NCBI GenBank assembly: GCA_035306605.1
Contig: DATGNR010000012.1
Length of the DNA: 64,000 nt
Strand: one strand, 5' to 3'
Source: Xanthomarina sp035306605
Lineage (GTDB): Bacteria; Bacteroidota; Bacteroidia; Flavobacteriales; Flavobacteriaceae
Positions 18,438 through 27,454 of this stretch are shown here, in pieces (the first letter of the stretch is position 1; each line of letters begins with the position of its first letter). A program made the translations under genes and the position numbers. The notes under the pieces are model-generated. The model did not search any database and was not told where the DNA came from. It was given only the letters and a program-made list of their open reading frames with translations.

Positions 18438-19358
18438 ATGAAAGAAGTTTTAGTTATACATTATTCACAATCTGGACAACTTACAGAAATTATAAACCGT
18501 ATTGTTTCGCCGTTAAAAACCAATGAAACAAATTTAACTTTTTTGACTATTGAAATGGAAACGCCCTTTCCTTTTCCTTGGAATAAAAAAGAATTTTACG
18601 GTGTATTTCCTGAAACCTTTCTTCAAATACCGCAAAAAACAAAGGCTGTTCCTGAGGCCATTTTAAATAAAAAATACGACTTAATTGTTTTTGGTTTTTC
18701 GGTGTGGTATTTAACCCCATCCTTGCCAACCACCTCCTTCTTAAACTCGGAAGACGCTAAGAAACTATTTGCCAACACCCCAGTAATAACTGTAATTGGC
18801 TGTAGAAATATGTGGATCATGGCACAAGAGAAAATGAAGAAAAAGCTTCAAAGTCTCCAAGCTAATTTGGTTGGAAACATTGTTCTTGTAGATAGACATA
18901 TTAACCATATTAGTGTAATTACTATTGCCCAATGGATGTTCTCTGGGAAGAAAGAGCGCTTTTTAGGCATCTTTCCAAAACCGGGAGTGGCCCAAAAAGA
19001 TATTGATGCCTCAATTAAATTTGGCCCAATTATAAAAAAGTATCTTTTAAAGAATAATTATACTACCTTACAAACCGATCTATTAGAGGCAGATGCCGTA
19101 AAAATTAAACCGTTTTTAATAACAGTAGATAAACGTGCCAATGTTATTTTCTCTAAATGGGCGCAATTAATTAGGTCCAAGGGTGAGAAAAATGACACAA
19201 AACGTCAATTATTCGTAAAAATGTTTAATTATTACCTCTTATTTGCCATTTGGATTATTGCTCCTATAGTATTTATCTTATTTTTGTTAACTTATTTTCC
19301 TTTTTACAGGAAAATACAAAAAGAAAAAGAATACTATTCATCGGTTAAATTAAAATAG
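18438..19358 (+). CDS. darA: dialkylresorcinol-forming enzyme DarA
   Basis: 306 residues. The N-terminal part is flavodoxin-like (VIHYSQSGQLTEIINRIVSPL; FGFSVWYLTPSLPT; VITVIGCRNMW), followed by a basic stretch and one C-terminal membrane helix (about 267-290). This layout matches the DarA proteins annotated as dialkylresorcinol condensing enzymes, now understood to act as the flavin-dependent aromatase. They convert the cyclohexanedione made by DarB into a 2,5-dialkylresorcinol. DarB follows 13 nt downstream, which makes the identification strong. Confidence 0.9.
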   Translation: MKEVLVIHYSQSGQLTEIINRIVSPLKTNETNLTFLTIEMETPFPFPWNKKEFYGVFPETFLQIPQKTKAVPEAILNKKYDLIVFGFSVWYLTPSLPTTSFLNSEDAKKLFANTPVITVIGCRNMWIMAQEKMKKKLQSLQANLVGNIVLVDRHINHISVITIAQWMFSGKKERFLGIFPKPGVAQKDIDASIKFGPIIKKYLLKNNYTTLQTDLLEADAVKIKPFLITVDKRANVIFSKWAQLIRSKGEKNDTKRQLFVKMFNYYLLFAIWIIAPIVFILFLLTYFPFYRKIQKEKEYYSSVKLK

Positions 19359-19371
19359 AAGGTTTTAAAAA

Positions 19372-20505
19372 ATGAAGGAAGTTTATATTACTAAAATATC
19401 AAAGTTTTTACCAAATCGTCCCATTAGTAATGACGAAATGGAAGATAAATTAGGAATTATTGATGGGAAAACCTCTAAAGGAAGACGCATTGTTTTACGC
19501 AACAATCAGATAAAAACTAGGTATTATGCCATTGATGATGATGGCAACATTACTCATAACAATGCGCAATTAACTAAAGAGGCCATTGTAAAACTATACG
19601 ATGACAACTTAAAGCCTGAGGATATCGAGTTGCTATCATGCGGTACATCTAGTCCTGATCAAATCCTCCCTTCCCATGCTGCTATGGTTCATGGCTTCCT
19701 GAAAAACGGGAACATTGAAATAAACTCCCCTTCAGGAGCTTGTTGCTCTGGAATGAATGCCTTAAAATATGGATTTTTAGCCGTTAAAGCTGGACAGACA
19801 CAAAACGCTGTTTGTACTGGATCTGAACGAACCTCCTCTTGGATGAAATCGGATACTTTTGAAGACGAGTTAAAACATTTAAATACCCTTGAAGAAAATC
19901 CTATTCTAGCTTTTAATAAAGACTTTTTACGTTGGATGCTTTCCGATGGAGCAGGTGCCGTTTTATTAGAAAACGAAGCAAAAGGAGAACAACCTCTTAG
20001 AATTGATTGGATGGAAGGCTACTCCTATGCGTACGAATTGGAAGCCTGTATGTATGCTGGAGCTGATAAATTAGAATCTGGATTTTTAAAACCATGGAGT
20101 GAATATCCTTCTGACGAATGGAGTAAGAGGTCGCTATTTGCCATGAAACAAGATGTGAAGCTATTAGGCGAAAACATTCTAGTAAAGGGAGTTGATAGCT
20201 TAAAGAAGGCTATGGACAAACACGGTGTAAAACCAGAAGATGTAGACTACTATTTACCACATATTTCCTCCTATTACTTTAAAGAAAAACTCTACGAGGA
20301 AATGGTAAAACAAGGCGTAGAAATTCCTTGGGAGAATTGGTTCATCAATTTAACCAAAGTAGGCAATGTAGGTTCCGCCTCTATCTACATTATGCTTGAA
20401 GAATTACAAGCATCTGGCAAACTTAAAAAAGGAGATAAGATATTACTTTCTGTTCCAGAAAGTGCGCGTTTTGCTTATGCCTATGCGCTTTTAACCGTTT
20501 GCTAA
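19372..20505 (+). CDS. darB: ketosynthase III-like DarB (cyclohexanedione/dialkylresorcinol formation)
   Basis: 377 residues of KAS III type. The active-site region SGACCSGMNALKYG holds Cys124-Cys125, of which Cys125 aligns best with the catalytic residue. His in YYLPHISSYYFKEKL and the Asn-containing NLTKVGNVGSASIY complete the FabH-like triad. In characterised systems DarB condenses two activated fatty chains into a 1,3-cyclohexanedione that DarA aromatises. Together they mark this region as a dialkylresorcinol/flexirubin cluster. Confidence 0.9.
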   Translation: MKEVYITKISKFLPNRPISNDEMEDKLGIIDGKTSKGRRIVLRNNQIKTRYYAIDDDGNITHNNAQLTKEAIVKLYDDNLKPEDIELLSCGTSSPDQILPSHAAMVHGFLKNGNIEINSPSGACCSGMNALKYGFLAVKAGQTQNAVCTGSERTSSWMKSDTFEDELKHLNTLEENPILAFNKDFLRWMLSDGAGAVLLENEAKGEQPLRIDWMEGYSYAYELEACMYAGADKLESGFLKPWSEYPSDEWSKRSLFAMKQDVKLLGENILVKGVDSLKKAMDKHGVKPEDVDYYLPHISSYYFKEKLYEEMVKQGVEIPWENWFINLTKVGNVGSASIYIMLEELQASGKLKKGDKILLSVPESARFAYAYALLTVC

Positions 20506-20507
20506 AA

Positions 20508-20942
20508 ATGATAAAGCAGCCACAATTACCCATAATCGACGTTTCCCACTTAATCCCTCAAAAAACACCATTTGTTATGGTAGATACTTTGTTGGATTTT
20601 TCAGAAAACAAGGTGGTATCCTCTTTTCAAATTAAAGCCGATAATTTGTTTGTTAATAACAATCGATTTTTAGAGTCTGGGCTTATTGAAAACATGGCAC
20701 AAACCGTTGCTTTGCACACAGGTTATGATTTTTTCATTAAAAATGAAGACCCACCAGTTGGTTATATTGGGTCCTTAAAACGAGTTGACATTATTGAATT
20801 GCCCGTTCTAAACGATATTATTACAACCAAGGTTGATATTTTGCACGAATTTAATGGCGTTACTATGGTTTCTGTAAAAGTATTTAATGCCGCTAATAAA
20901 GAAATAGCCTCTAGCGAGATGAAAACTGTTGTTGCTAACTAA
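20508..20942 (+). CDS. hotdog-fold 3-hydroxyacyl-ACP dehydratase-like protein
   Basis: 144 residues from the ATG at 20508, just after the DarB stop; the TTG at 20499 lies inside DarB and is less likely. PQKTPFVMVDTLLDFSENKVVSSFQI and NRFLESGLIENMAQTVALHTGY follow the FabZ/FabA-like hotdog pattern, although the classical FabZ His is replaced by Lys-Thr in QKTPFVMVD. It may therefore be a dehydratase variant or a non-catalytic partner for the next gene, which it overlaps by one base. Expected role: double-bond formation in the polyene. Confidence 0.82.
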   Translation: MIKQPQLPIIDVSHLIPQKTPFVMVDTLLDFSENKVVSSFQIKADNLFVNNNRFLESGLIENMAQTVALHTGYDFFIKNEDPPVGYIGSLKRVDIIELPVLNDIITTKVDILHEFNGVTMVSVKVFNAANKEIASSEMKTVVAN

Positions 20943-21394
20943 TGAAGATTCACGAATTAGACATAAAGAAATTTTTACCTCATCGGCCTCCTTTTTTAAT
21001 GGTGGATCATGTATTGACTATTGACGACGAACACGTATCTACCTCTTTCACTATAAAACCTGAATGTATTTTTAATGATCGCGGTTTTTTTAATGAAGCT
21101 GGCATGATAGAAAATGCTGCGCAAACCTGTTCTTCTATCGTTGGAAAGAGCTATTTTGACGAAGGAGATTTAGAAGGAGAATCGGCTAAACTTATAGGTT
21201 TTATTAGCGCTATAAAAAAAATAAACATTACTTCTTGCCCTCAAGTTGGGGCTACTATAAAAACTAAAGCCTTTATAAAATCACGTCTTAATACAGACCA
21301 ATTTACCATGTGTTCCATAGATTGTTCTATCTCTGAAAATGGTGAAGAATTATTATCTTGTGAGATAAATTTGGTGATACAGGAGCTGAAATAA
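20942..21394 (+). CDS. hotdog-fold 3-hydroxyacyl-ACP dehydratase (FabZ-like)
   Basis: 150 residues. LPHRPPFLMVDHVLTIDDEHVSTSFTI contains the FabZ-type HRPPFLMVD motif with its His, and DRGFFNEAGMIENAAQTCSSIVGK supplies the second active-site helix with Glu. It starts on the last base of the preceding hotdog gene's stop, so the pair is translationally coupled and may form a heterodimer like paired dehydratases of aryl polyene clusters. It would dehydrate 3-hydroxyacyl-ACP intermediates. Confidence 0.87.
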   Translation: MKIHELDIKKFLPHRPPFLMVDHVLTIDDEHVSTSFTIKPECIFNDRGFFNEAGMIENAAQTCSSIVGKSYFDEGDLEGESAKLIGFISAIKKINITSCPQVGATIKTKAFIKSRLNTDQFTMCSIDCSISENGEELLSCEINLVIQELK

Positions 21395-21401
21395 ATTCGA
21401 C

Positions 21402-21812
21402 ATGAAAAAAGATGAAGTGCCTCAAGATAAAAGCAATTTAGAGTCGGCCAATTTTAAAGAATTGTGTTATGCTATTGATGAAAATGGCGAATACACAACC
21501 GTTAACAGTTCAGGCTGGGATCCAAAAACAATTGCATTAAACAAGGCTATTGAGGTTATAAATCAACGTATTGAAGACGCAAAAAAACGCGTTTTAAATC
21601 AACAAACCAGTCCGATAGAATATTACATGGAGCTTCATAAAATGGATCTTCCTATTTTGGCTAGTTATGTTGGTATGTGGAAATGTCGCGTAAAAAGACA
21701 TTTTAAACCAAAGGTTTTCCAAAAATTACCTAACAAAATTTTACAAAAATATGCTGATACTTTCGACATAAGTATTGAGCAATTAAAAAACATTGAATTA
21801 CATGGAAATTAG
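21402..21812 (+). CDS. small conserved protein with Xre-like C-terminal region
   Basis: 136 residues, soluble, no signal. The N-terminal half (CYAIDENGEYTTVNSSGWDP; ALNKAIEVINQRIEDAKKRV) is unfamiliar. The C-terminal half, from about residue 77 (HKMDLPILASYVGMWKCRVK), then QKLPNKILQKYADTFDISIEQL, has the spacing of an Xre/HTH_3 helix-turn-helix domain. A DNA-binding or protein-docking role is possible, but I do not recognise the family. It is embedded in the pigment operon and its 3' end overlaps the BtrH-like gene by 11 nt. Confidence 0.72.
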   Translation: MKKDEVPQDKSNLESANFKELCYAIDENGEYTTVNSSGWDPKTIALNKAIEVINQRIEDAKKRVLNQQTSPIEYYMELHKMDLPILASYVGMWKCRVKRHFKPKVFQKLPNKILQKYADTFDISIEQLKNIELHGN

Positions 21813-22800
21813 TTTCACACACCATCAATCTGCACATTGCGAAAACGGTGTGATTTCTAATTTAATGAAACATCATGGTTTTCAGATTAGCGAGCCCATG
21901 GCTTTTGGAATTGGCTCTGGTTTGCTTTTTTGCCACATTCCATTTTTAATGGTTAACCATGCTCCTGCTTTTACATATAGAGCTTTACCAGGAATTATTT
22001 TTAAGCGATTTGCCAAACGAGTTGGAATAAAAATTAAACGCGAAAAATTTAAAAGTCCAGAAAAAGCAAAAGCACGATTAGACGAGAATTTAAAGAACAA
22101 CAATCCTGTTGGACTTCAAGTTGGCGTATATAATTTGGTGTATTTCCCCGATGAATATCGTTTTCATTTTAATGCACACAATTTAGTTGTGTATGGGAAA
22201 CAGGACGACACCTATTTAATTAGCGATCCAGTTATGGAAACCGTAACCACGCTAAGCGATAAACAGTTAGAAAAGGTACGATTTGCCAAAGGTGCATTTG
22301 CTCCAAAAGGACATATTTACTATCCCATTGATTTTCCTAAGGAATTGGAATTAGAGAAAGCCATTATAAAAGGCATCAAGCATACTTGTAAAGACATGCT
22401 TGCTCCGGTTCCTGTGTTAGGAGTTAAAGGCATTCGATATACAGCCAAACTTATAAGAAAGTGGCCCAAGAAAAAAGGGGTTAAAAAAGCCAATCATTAC
22501 TTAGGTCAGATTGTTAGAATGCAGGAAGAAATTGGCACTGGTGGTGGTGGATTTAGATATATTTTTGCTGCTTTTTTACAAGAAGCTAGTAAGGTTTTAA
22601 ATAATCCAAAACTATCCGATCTATCTAAAGAAATGACAAGCATTGGCGATTTATGGCGTGACTTTGCTGTAGATGCTTCCCGTATTTACAAAAACAGAAG
22701 TGCCAAGGATGATGCTTATAACCAGGTTGCCACCCAGCTAGAAGCTATTGCAGATAAAGAAGAAGCCTTCTTTAAGAAACTAAGGAAAGCCATCAAGTAA
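21802..22800 (+). CDS. BtrH N-terminal domain protein (possible acyl transferase)
   Basis: 332 residues from the ATG at 21802 (an upstream TTG at 21793 adds three residues). The N-terminus HHQSAHCENGVISNLMKHHG contains the Cys-Glu-Asn motif of BtrH, a papain-like enzyme that transfers an acyl group from an ACP in butirosin synthesis. The His-bearing HFNAHNLVVYGK and the Asp in YLISDPV could complete the triad. The C-terminal part is a helical DUF4872-like region. In this cluster it is a good candidate for moving the finished acyl chain from ACP to the resorcinol hydroxyl; this is inference. Confidence 0.85.
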   Translation: MEISFTHHQSAHCENGVISNLMKHHGFQISEPMAFGIGSGLLFCHIPFLMVNHAPAFTYRALPGIIFKRFAKRVGIKIKREKFKSPEKAKARLDENLKNNNPVGLQVGVYNLVYFPDEYRFHFNAHNLVVYGKQDDTYLISDPVMETVTTLSDKQLEKVRFAKGAFAPKGHIYYPIDFPKELELEKAIIKGIKHTCKDMLAPVPVLGVKGIRYTAKLIRKWPKKKGVKKANHYLGQIVRMQEEIGTGGGGFRYIFAAFLQEASKVLNNPKLSDLSKEMTSIGDLWRDFAVDASRIYKNRSAKDDAYNQVATQLEAIADKEEAFFKKLRKAIK

Positions 22801-22805
22801 CTAAG

Positions 22806-23549
22806 ATGATTAAGATTGAGCACATTTCTAAAAAATACAAGAATTCAGATAATTATTCCTTATCTGACTTAAACCTGCTCATTAATGAAAAAGAAATTTT
22901 TGGTTTATTAGGACCAAATGGGGCGGGTAAAACCACGCTAATTTCCATTTTATGTTCACTAATTAAACCCACTTCTGGCGCCTTCTCGATTGCTGGATTG
23001 ACCTATCAGAAAAATAAAAACGAGCTCAAACAGCTTATTGGTATTGTTCCTCAAGAATATGCTTTATACCCATCGTTAACAGCTTTCGAAAATTTAAAAT
23101 ACTTCGGAAGTATGTATGGCTTGAAAGGAAAACCCTTGGATGAAAAAATCAATATATACTTAGAGCATTTAGGACTTTTAGCCTTTGCTCATAAAAAAAT
23201 AGATACCTTTTCTGGAGGCATGAAACGTCGCATTAATTTAATTGCAAGTATTCTTCATCATCCAAAAGTTTTGTTCTTGGACGAACCGACCGTAGGTGTG
23301 GATGTACAGTCTAAAAACGTGATTATTGAATTTCTTCAAGAGTTAAACAATAACGGAACCACTATTATTTACACGTCACATCACCTCAACGAAGCGGAAA
23401 CCTTTTGTACTCGAGTTGCTATTATAGATCATGGAAAACTAATTGTAAAAGGAAAGCCAAAAGAATTAATAGATCAAAATAAAGGTTCGCATAATTTAGA
23501 AGATGTCTTTATCAGTTTAACCGGAAAAGCCTTAAGAGATCATGCATAA
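22806..23549 (+). CDS. ABC transporter ATP-binding protein
   Basis: 247 residues. Walker A GPNGAGKTT (about 37-45), Q-loop VPQEY, signature SGGMKRR (about 137-143), Walker B VLFLDEPTVGVD and switch His in YTSHHLNEAE are all intact. The DrrA/CcmA-like single-domain type pairs with the permease that overlaps its stop by 8 nt. It probably powers export or membrane translocation of pigment precursors. Confidence 0.95.
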   Translation: MIKIEHISKKYKNSDNYSLSDLNLLINEKEIFGLLGPNGAGKTTLISILCSLIKPTSGAFSIAGLTYQKNKNELKQLIGIVPQEYALYPSLTAFENLKYFGSMYGLKGKPLDEKINIYLEHLGLLAFAHKKIDTFSGGMKRRINLIASILHHPKVLFLDEPTVGVDVQSKNVIIEFLQELNNNGTTIIYTSHHLNEAETFCTRVAIIDHGKLIVKGKPKELIDQNKGSHNLEDVFISLTGKALRDHA

Positions 23550-24810
23550 ATTAATAGCATCGGCACGTAAGGAGTTCTTATTGCTTGTACGCGATATTGG
23601 TGGTATTGCTATACTTTTTGTTATGCCTTTGGTATTAATTGTAACTATTACCTTAATTCAAGATAGTACCTTTAAAACAGTTTCCGATGCTAAAATTCCT
23701 ATTCTTGTTGTTAACAACGACCGTGGTCATGTTTCAGAAACTATTTTAGAAGGATTAGAAACATCCAATGCTTTTGAGGTTCATATAAAAGCCACTGAAG
23801 ACCTAGCAAAAGACTTAGTATTTAAAGGAAAATACCAACTAGCCATTGTTATTCCTGAGAATTTAAGCTCTGGTTTAGAGCAAAAAGTTGCCCAAAATGT
23901 CGATGGTATTATTGCCAAGTTTGGATTGGAAGACGCAAGTGATGAGAGTCTAAAACCGATGGTAGAAAGTAAAGAAGTTAAACTTTATTTCGATCCTGCC
24001 ACTCAGTTAACATTTAAAAGCTCCGTTAAAAATGGCATTGATAAAATGGTGTCTCAAATTGAGACCCAATCTATTTATAAAGCTTTTCAAGAGCAAATTT
24101 CTGACGATCCAACGGAAGCTATTTTCGAGACTGAAAACTTTATCACCTTTAAAGAAATTTTACCTATAACCAACGATAAAGAAATCATACCTAACTCTGT
24201 ACAACACAATGTCCCTGCTTGGACTTTGTTTGCTATCTTTTTTATTATAGTTCCTCTTTCAATAAATATAGTGAAGGAAAAAAGTCAGGGCACTTTTGTA
24301 AGGTTACGAACCAATCCGGTTTCTTATGCCACTGTTTTAGGAGGGAAAACCTTAGTTTATTTAGTGGTTTGTCTGATTCAATTTGTTTTAATGTTATCGG
24401 TTGGTGTTTTTCTATTTCCTGCCATTGGCCTACCTACCTTGGATGTATCCGGAAGATTAGCCTTACTTTTTGTGGTCGCGATTTTTGCCGGCTTAGCCGC
24501 CATTGGCTTGGGACTGTTATTAGGAACCATTGCAAAAACCCAAGAACAATCGGCCCCTTTTGGAGCCACTTTTGTAGTTATTTTAGCTGCACTTGGTGGT
24601 GTATGGGTTCCGGTATTTATTATGCCTAAGTTCATGCAAACACTTTCTAATATTTCGCCAATGAATTGGGGCTTAAACGCTTTTTACGACGTATTTTTGC
24701 GTCAAGGAACTTTATTGGATATATTGCCCGAAATTAGTTTGCTATTCTTATTTTTTATAGCAACCACACTTATTGCCATTGTTTATAATGAAAAGAAAAA
24801 CAGCGTTTAA
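23542..24810 (+). CDS. ABC-2 type transporter permease
   Basis: 422 residues. One N-terminal membrane helix (about 21-41), a large extracytoplasmic loop of about 180 residues, then five C-terminal helices from about residue 230. This is the YhgE/ABC-2 (YadH/DrrB-like) layout, including NVKEKSQGTFVRLRTNPVS before the membrane core. It overlaps the ATPase gene by 8 nt and the thioesterase gene by 23 nt, so the three are translated together. Substrate presumably a pigment lipid. Confidence 0.93.
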   Translation: MHKLIASARKEFLLLVRDIGGIAILFVMPLVLIVTITLIQDSTFKTVSDAKIPILVVNNDRGHVSETILEGLETSNAFEVHIKATEDLAKDLVFKGKYQLAIVIPENLSSGLEQKVAQNVDGIIAKFGLEDASDESLKPMVESKEVKLYFDPATQLTFKSSVKNGIDKMVSQIETQSIYKAFQEQISDDPTEAIFETENFITFKEILPITNDKEIIPNSVQHNVPAWTLFAIFFIIVPLSINIVKEKSQGTFVRLRTNPVSYATVLGGKTLVYLVVCLIQFVLMLSVGVFLFPAIGLPTLDVSGRLALLFVVAIFAGLAAIGLGLLLGTIAKTQEQSAPFGATFVVILAALGGVWVPVFIMPKFMQTLSNISPMNWGLNAFYDVFLRQGTLLDILPEISLLFLFFIATTLIAIVYNEKKNSV

Positions 24811-25240
24811 ACCAAAAGAAATCACGCATACTAGCCAAGTACGAGTGCGCTTTGTGGAAACAGACCCTTTAGGGATTGTTTGGCATGGCAATTATATTCA
24901 GTATTTTGAAGACGGTAGAGAAGCTTTTGGCAGGCATCATGGTATTTCTTATTTAGATCAAAAAGAATACGGCTTTGCCACTCCAATCGTTAAATCCAGT
25001 ACCGACCATAAACTCCCTTTACGCTATGGCGATATTGCAACTATCAAAACAATTTATGTAGATAGTTTGGCTGCTAAAATGGTGTTCCGATATGAAATTT
25101 ACAACCAACACGACCAATTGGTATGTACCGGTGAAACCATTCAGGTATTTGTAGATAAAATTGGCGAAGGCGATTTATGGCTAACCATTCCTTCCTTTTT
25201 TATGGATTGGAAAAAAAACGTGGGTTTATTAGATGAATAA
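24788..25240 (+). CDS. 4HBT-family acyl-CoA/acyl-ACP thioesterase
   Basis: 150 residues from the ATG at 24788; a TTG at 24773 inside the permease gene is possible but less likely. VETDPLGIVWHGNYIQYFEDGREAFGR is the YbgC-type hotdog thioesterase motif with its catalytic Asp. In aryl polyene clusters such enzymes release or proofread acyl-ACP chains. Its start overlaps the permease end and its stop overlaps the next ketosynthase by 8 nt. Confidence 0.9.
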   Translation: MKRKTAFKPKEITHTSQVRVRFVETDPLGIVWHGNYIQYFEDGREAFGRHHGISYLDQKEYGFATPIVKSSTDHKLPLRYGDIATIKTIYVDSLAAKMVFRYEIYNQHDQLVCTGETIQVFVDKIGEGDLWLTIPSFFMDWKKNVGLLDE

Positions 25241-26381
25241 AACGTACGTTTCATATAATAATATTATCTCTTCACTTGGGTTTAATAGTGAAGCTGTGGT
25301 TGAAAACATTCACCAAGAAGTTTCAGGTTTGGAATTAATTAAAAATTCACAAGTCCTTCCTGACCCTTTCTATTCAGCTTTAATTCCTTCTGACAAATTA
25401 GAAGAAGCCTTTCAAGCCCTTCAACCTAAAAAGGATTATACCCGTTTGGAGAAAATGATGATATGTTCTTTACATGAGGTTATTCAAGCTTCAAACCTAC
25501 CTTTAAACGATCGCGTTGGATTGATTATTTCCACAACAAAAGGAAATATCGATGCTTTAGATGACACTAATCCATTTCCAAAGGAACGCGCTTATTTAAG
25601 CGAACTAGGCAAACATATCAAAGAGTTTTTCGGATTTAAAAATGAGGCTATAGTTGTATCAAACGCCTGTGTCTCGGGGATTTTAGCAGTAGCTATTGCA
25701 AAAAGATACCTTCAACAAAACACGTACGACCATGTTTTTATAGTTGGTGGAGATGTGGTCACGGAATTTATCCTTTCTGGTTTCAATTCGTTTCAAGCAT
25801 TAAGCCATGAACCATGTAAGCCATACGATAAAAACAGGACTGGAATTAATATTGGTGAGGTAGCGGCAAGTGCCCTTATCACTACTAATTCTGAAAATCT
25901 AGTAAAAGAAGCTGTTGAGATTCTTGGTGAAAGTTCTTGTAACGATGCCAACCATATTTCTGGTCCATCTAGAACCGGTGAAGGGTTATACCGCAGTATG
26001 AAACAAGCTTTAAATCAAGCAGATTTAACTGCTCAAGACATCGACTATATTTCTGCACACGGTACCGCCACCCTGTTTAACGACGAGATGGAAGCCATAG
26101 CTATAAACAGATTAGAATTACAACAAGTACCCCTAAATAGTTTGAAAGGCTATTTCGGGCATACCCTAGGCGCATCCGGGCTATTGGAAACCATTGTAGG
26201 AATGCACTCCTTAAAAAACAACACACTTTATGCGTCTAAAGGTTTTGACACTCTAGGAGTTTCACAACCCATTCATGTGATCAAGAAAACCACATCCAAA
26301 CAATTAAACACCTTTTTAAAAACAGCCTCCGGATTTGGAGGTTGTAATACGGCCATTATATTTAAAAAAATAACACCTTAG
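25233..26381 (+). CDS. beta-ketoacyl-ACP synthase
   Basis: 382 residues. Cys146 in SNACVSGILAV, His in SAHGTATLFND and His in KGYFGHTLGASG keep the condensing triad; the C-terminus FGGCNTAIIF fits. It is somewhat shorter and more divergent in the N-terminal part than the 16058 and 28456 enzymes. That suggests a distinct chain or priming specificity, like the several KS types in aryl polyene loci. It overlaps the thioesterase by 8 nt and precedes the methyltransferase by 5 nt. Confidence 0.9.
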   Translation: MNKTYVSYNNIISSLGFNSEAVVENIHQEVSGLELIKNSQVLPDPFYSALIPSDKLEEAFQALQPKKDYTRLEKMMICSLHEVIQASNLPLNDRVGLIISTTKGNIDALDDTNPFPKERAYLSELGKHIKEFFGFKNEAIVVSNACVSGILAVAIAKRYLQQNTYDHVFIVGGDVVTEFILSGFNSFQALSHEPCKPYDKNRTGINIGEVAASALITTNSENLVKEAVEILGESSCNDANHISGPSRTGEGLYRSMKQALNQADLTAQDIDYISAHGTATLFNDEMEAIAINRLELQQVPLNSLKGYFGHTLGASGLLETIVGMHSLKNNTLYASKGFDTLGVSQPIHVIKKTTSKQLNTFLKTASGFGGCNTAIIFKKITP

Positions 26382-26386
26382 AAATC

Positions 26387-27448
26387 ATGTCTAAAAACCC
26401 TATAAAAGCTATAGATGCTATTCAAGAAGCTCAAAAAATTGCTTTTGCTCCCTTTGTATTCCAAGCAGTTGTTTCCTTGAGAAACCTTGGTATTTTCGAC
26501 CTTATTTTTGAAAGGAGAAGAAAAGGAGGTATTTCAATAGAAGATATTGCGAAAGAATTATCACTTAGCACTTATGGCGTAGGTGTTTTATTAGAAATTG
26601 CAGAAAGTTCAAATATTGTTTCAAAAGATGACAACAATCACTACGAATTAACAACTATTGGGTACTATTTAAATTCCCATAAAACGGTAGATGTTAACAT
26701 TAACTTTACGCAAGAAGTATGTTATAAAGGATTGTTTCATTTAGAGGAAGCTATTCAAACAGGAACTCCTGCAGGTTTAAAAGAATTAGGCGATTGGAAT
26801 ACCATTTACGAAGGCCTATCGAAATTAACGCCAAAGGTTCAAAAAGCTTGGTTTGAATTTGACCATCATTATTCAGACGATGTGTTTCAAGAAGCTTTAG
26901 AAACGGTTTTTAGAAACAACCCAAAAACCATATACGATGTAGGTGCAAACACTGGAAAGTTTACTATTAGTGGTAGCAAATACAACGATACGGTTTCTAT
27001 TAAGATGGTGGATTTACCAGGGCAATTAAAAATTGCTTTAAAACATGTAGCCGAAGCAGGATTTGCAGACAGAGTAACACATCATGAAATAGATTGGTTA
27101 TCAGAAAACCCTCAATTACCTAAAGGTGCAGACACCATTTGGATGAGTCAGTTTTTAGATTGTTTTTCGGAAGTTGAAATCCTAACCATATTAAAAGCTT
27201 GTGCCGCTGCAGTCAATGATGATGGAGAAATTCTCATCATGGAAACTTTTACAGACAGACAGCGTTTTGACAATGCCAAATTTATACTTGAAGCCACTTC
27301 GTTATACTTTACAGTTATGGCCAATGGAAACTCTAAAATGTACCCTGCCAAGGTATTTATGAAGCTTATAGATGAAGCTGGATTGGCCCTTAAAGAAGAT
27401 ATTGCTGTTGGAGAATACCACACCATACTAGTATGTAAAAAAAAGTAA
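26387..27448 (+). CDS. SAM-dependent methyltransferase (winged-helix N-terminus)
   Basis: 353 residues. The N-terminal ~100 residues look like the dimerisation/winged-helix part of O-methyltransferases (GISIEDIAKELSLSTYGVGVLLEIAESSNIV). The SAM site follows with YDVGANTGKFT (about 183-193) and MVDLPGQL, and a later DTIWMSQFLDCFSE. In flexirubins the terminal aryl ring carries a methyl next to the hydroxyl, so this enzyme could be the ring methylase, although the fold is that of O-methyltransferases. Tight spacing (5 nt before, 6 nt after) places it firmly in the operon. Confidence 0.88.
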   Translation: MSKNPIKAIDAIQEAQKIAFAPFVFQAVVSLRNLGIFDLIFERRRKGGISIEDIAKELSLSTYGVGVLLEIAESSNIVSKDDNNHYELTTIGYYLNSHKTVDVNINFTQEVCYKGLFHLEEAIQTGTPAGLKELGDWNTIYEGLSKLTPKVQKAWFEFDHHYSDDVFQEALETVFRNNPKTIYDVGANTGKFTISGSKYNDTVSIKMVDLPGQLKIALKHVAEAGFADRVTHHEIDWLSENPQLPKGADTIWMSQFLDCFSEVEILTILKACAAAVNDDGEILIMETFTDRQRFDNAKFILEATSLYFTVMANGNSKMYPAKVFMKLIDEAGLALKEDIAVGEYHTILVCKKK

Positions 27449-27454
27449 TTACTA

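Noticed and set aside
24219..24629. 136-residue open frame on the + strand inside the ABC permease gene
   Set aside because: Rich in Cys, Ser and Phe as expected of an out-of-frame reading of a membrane protein; the permease frame is clearly the true one.
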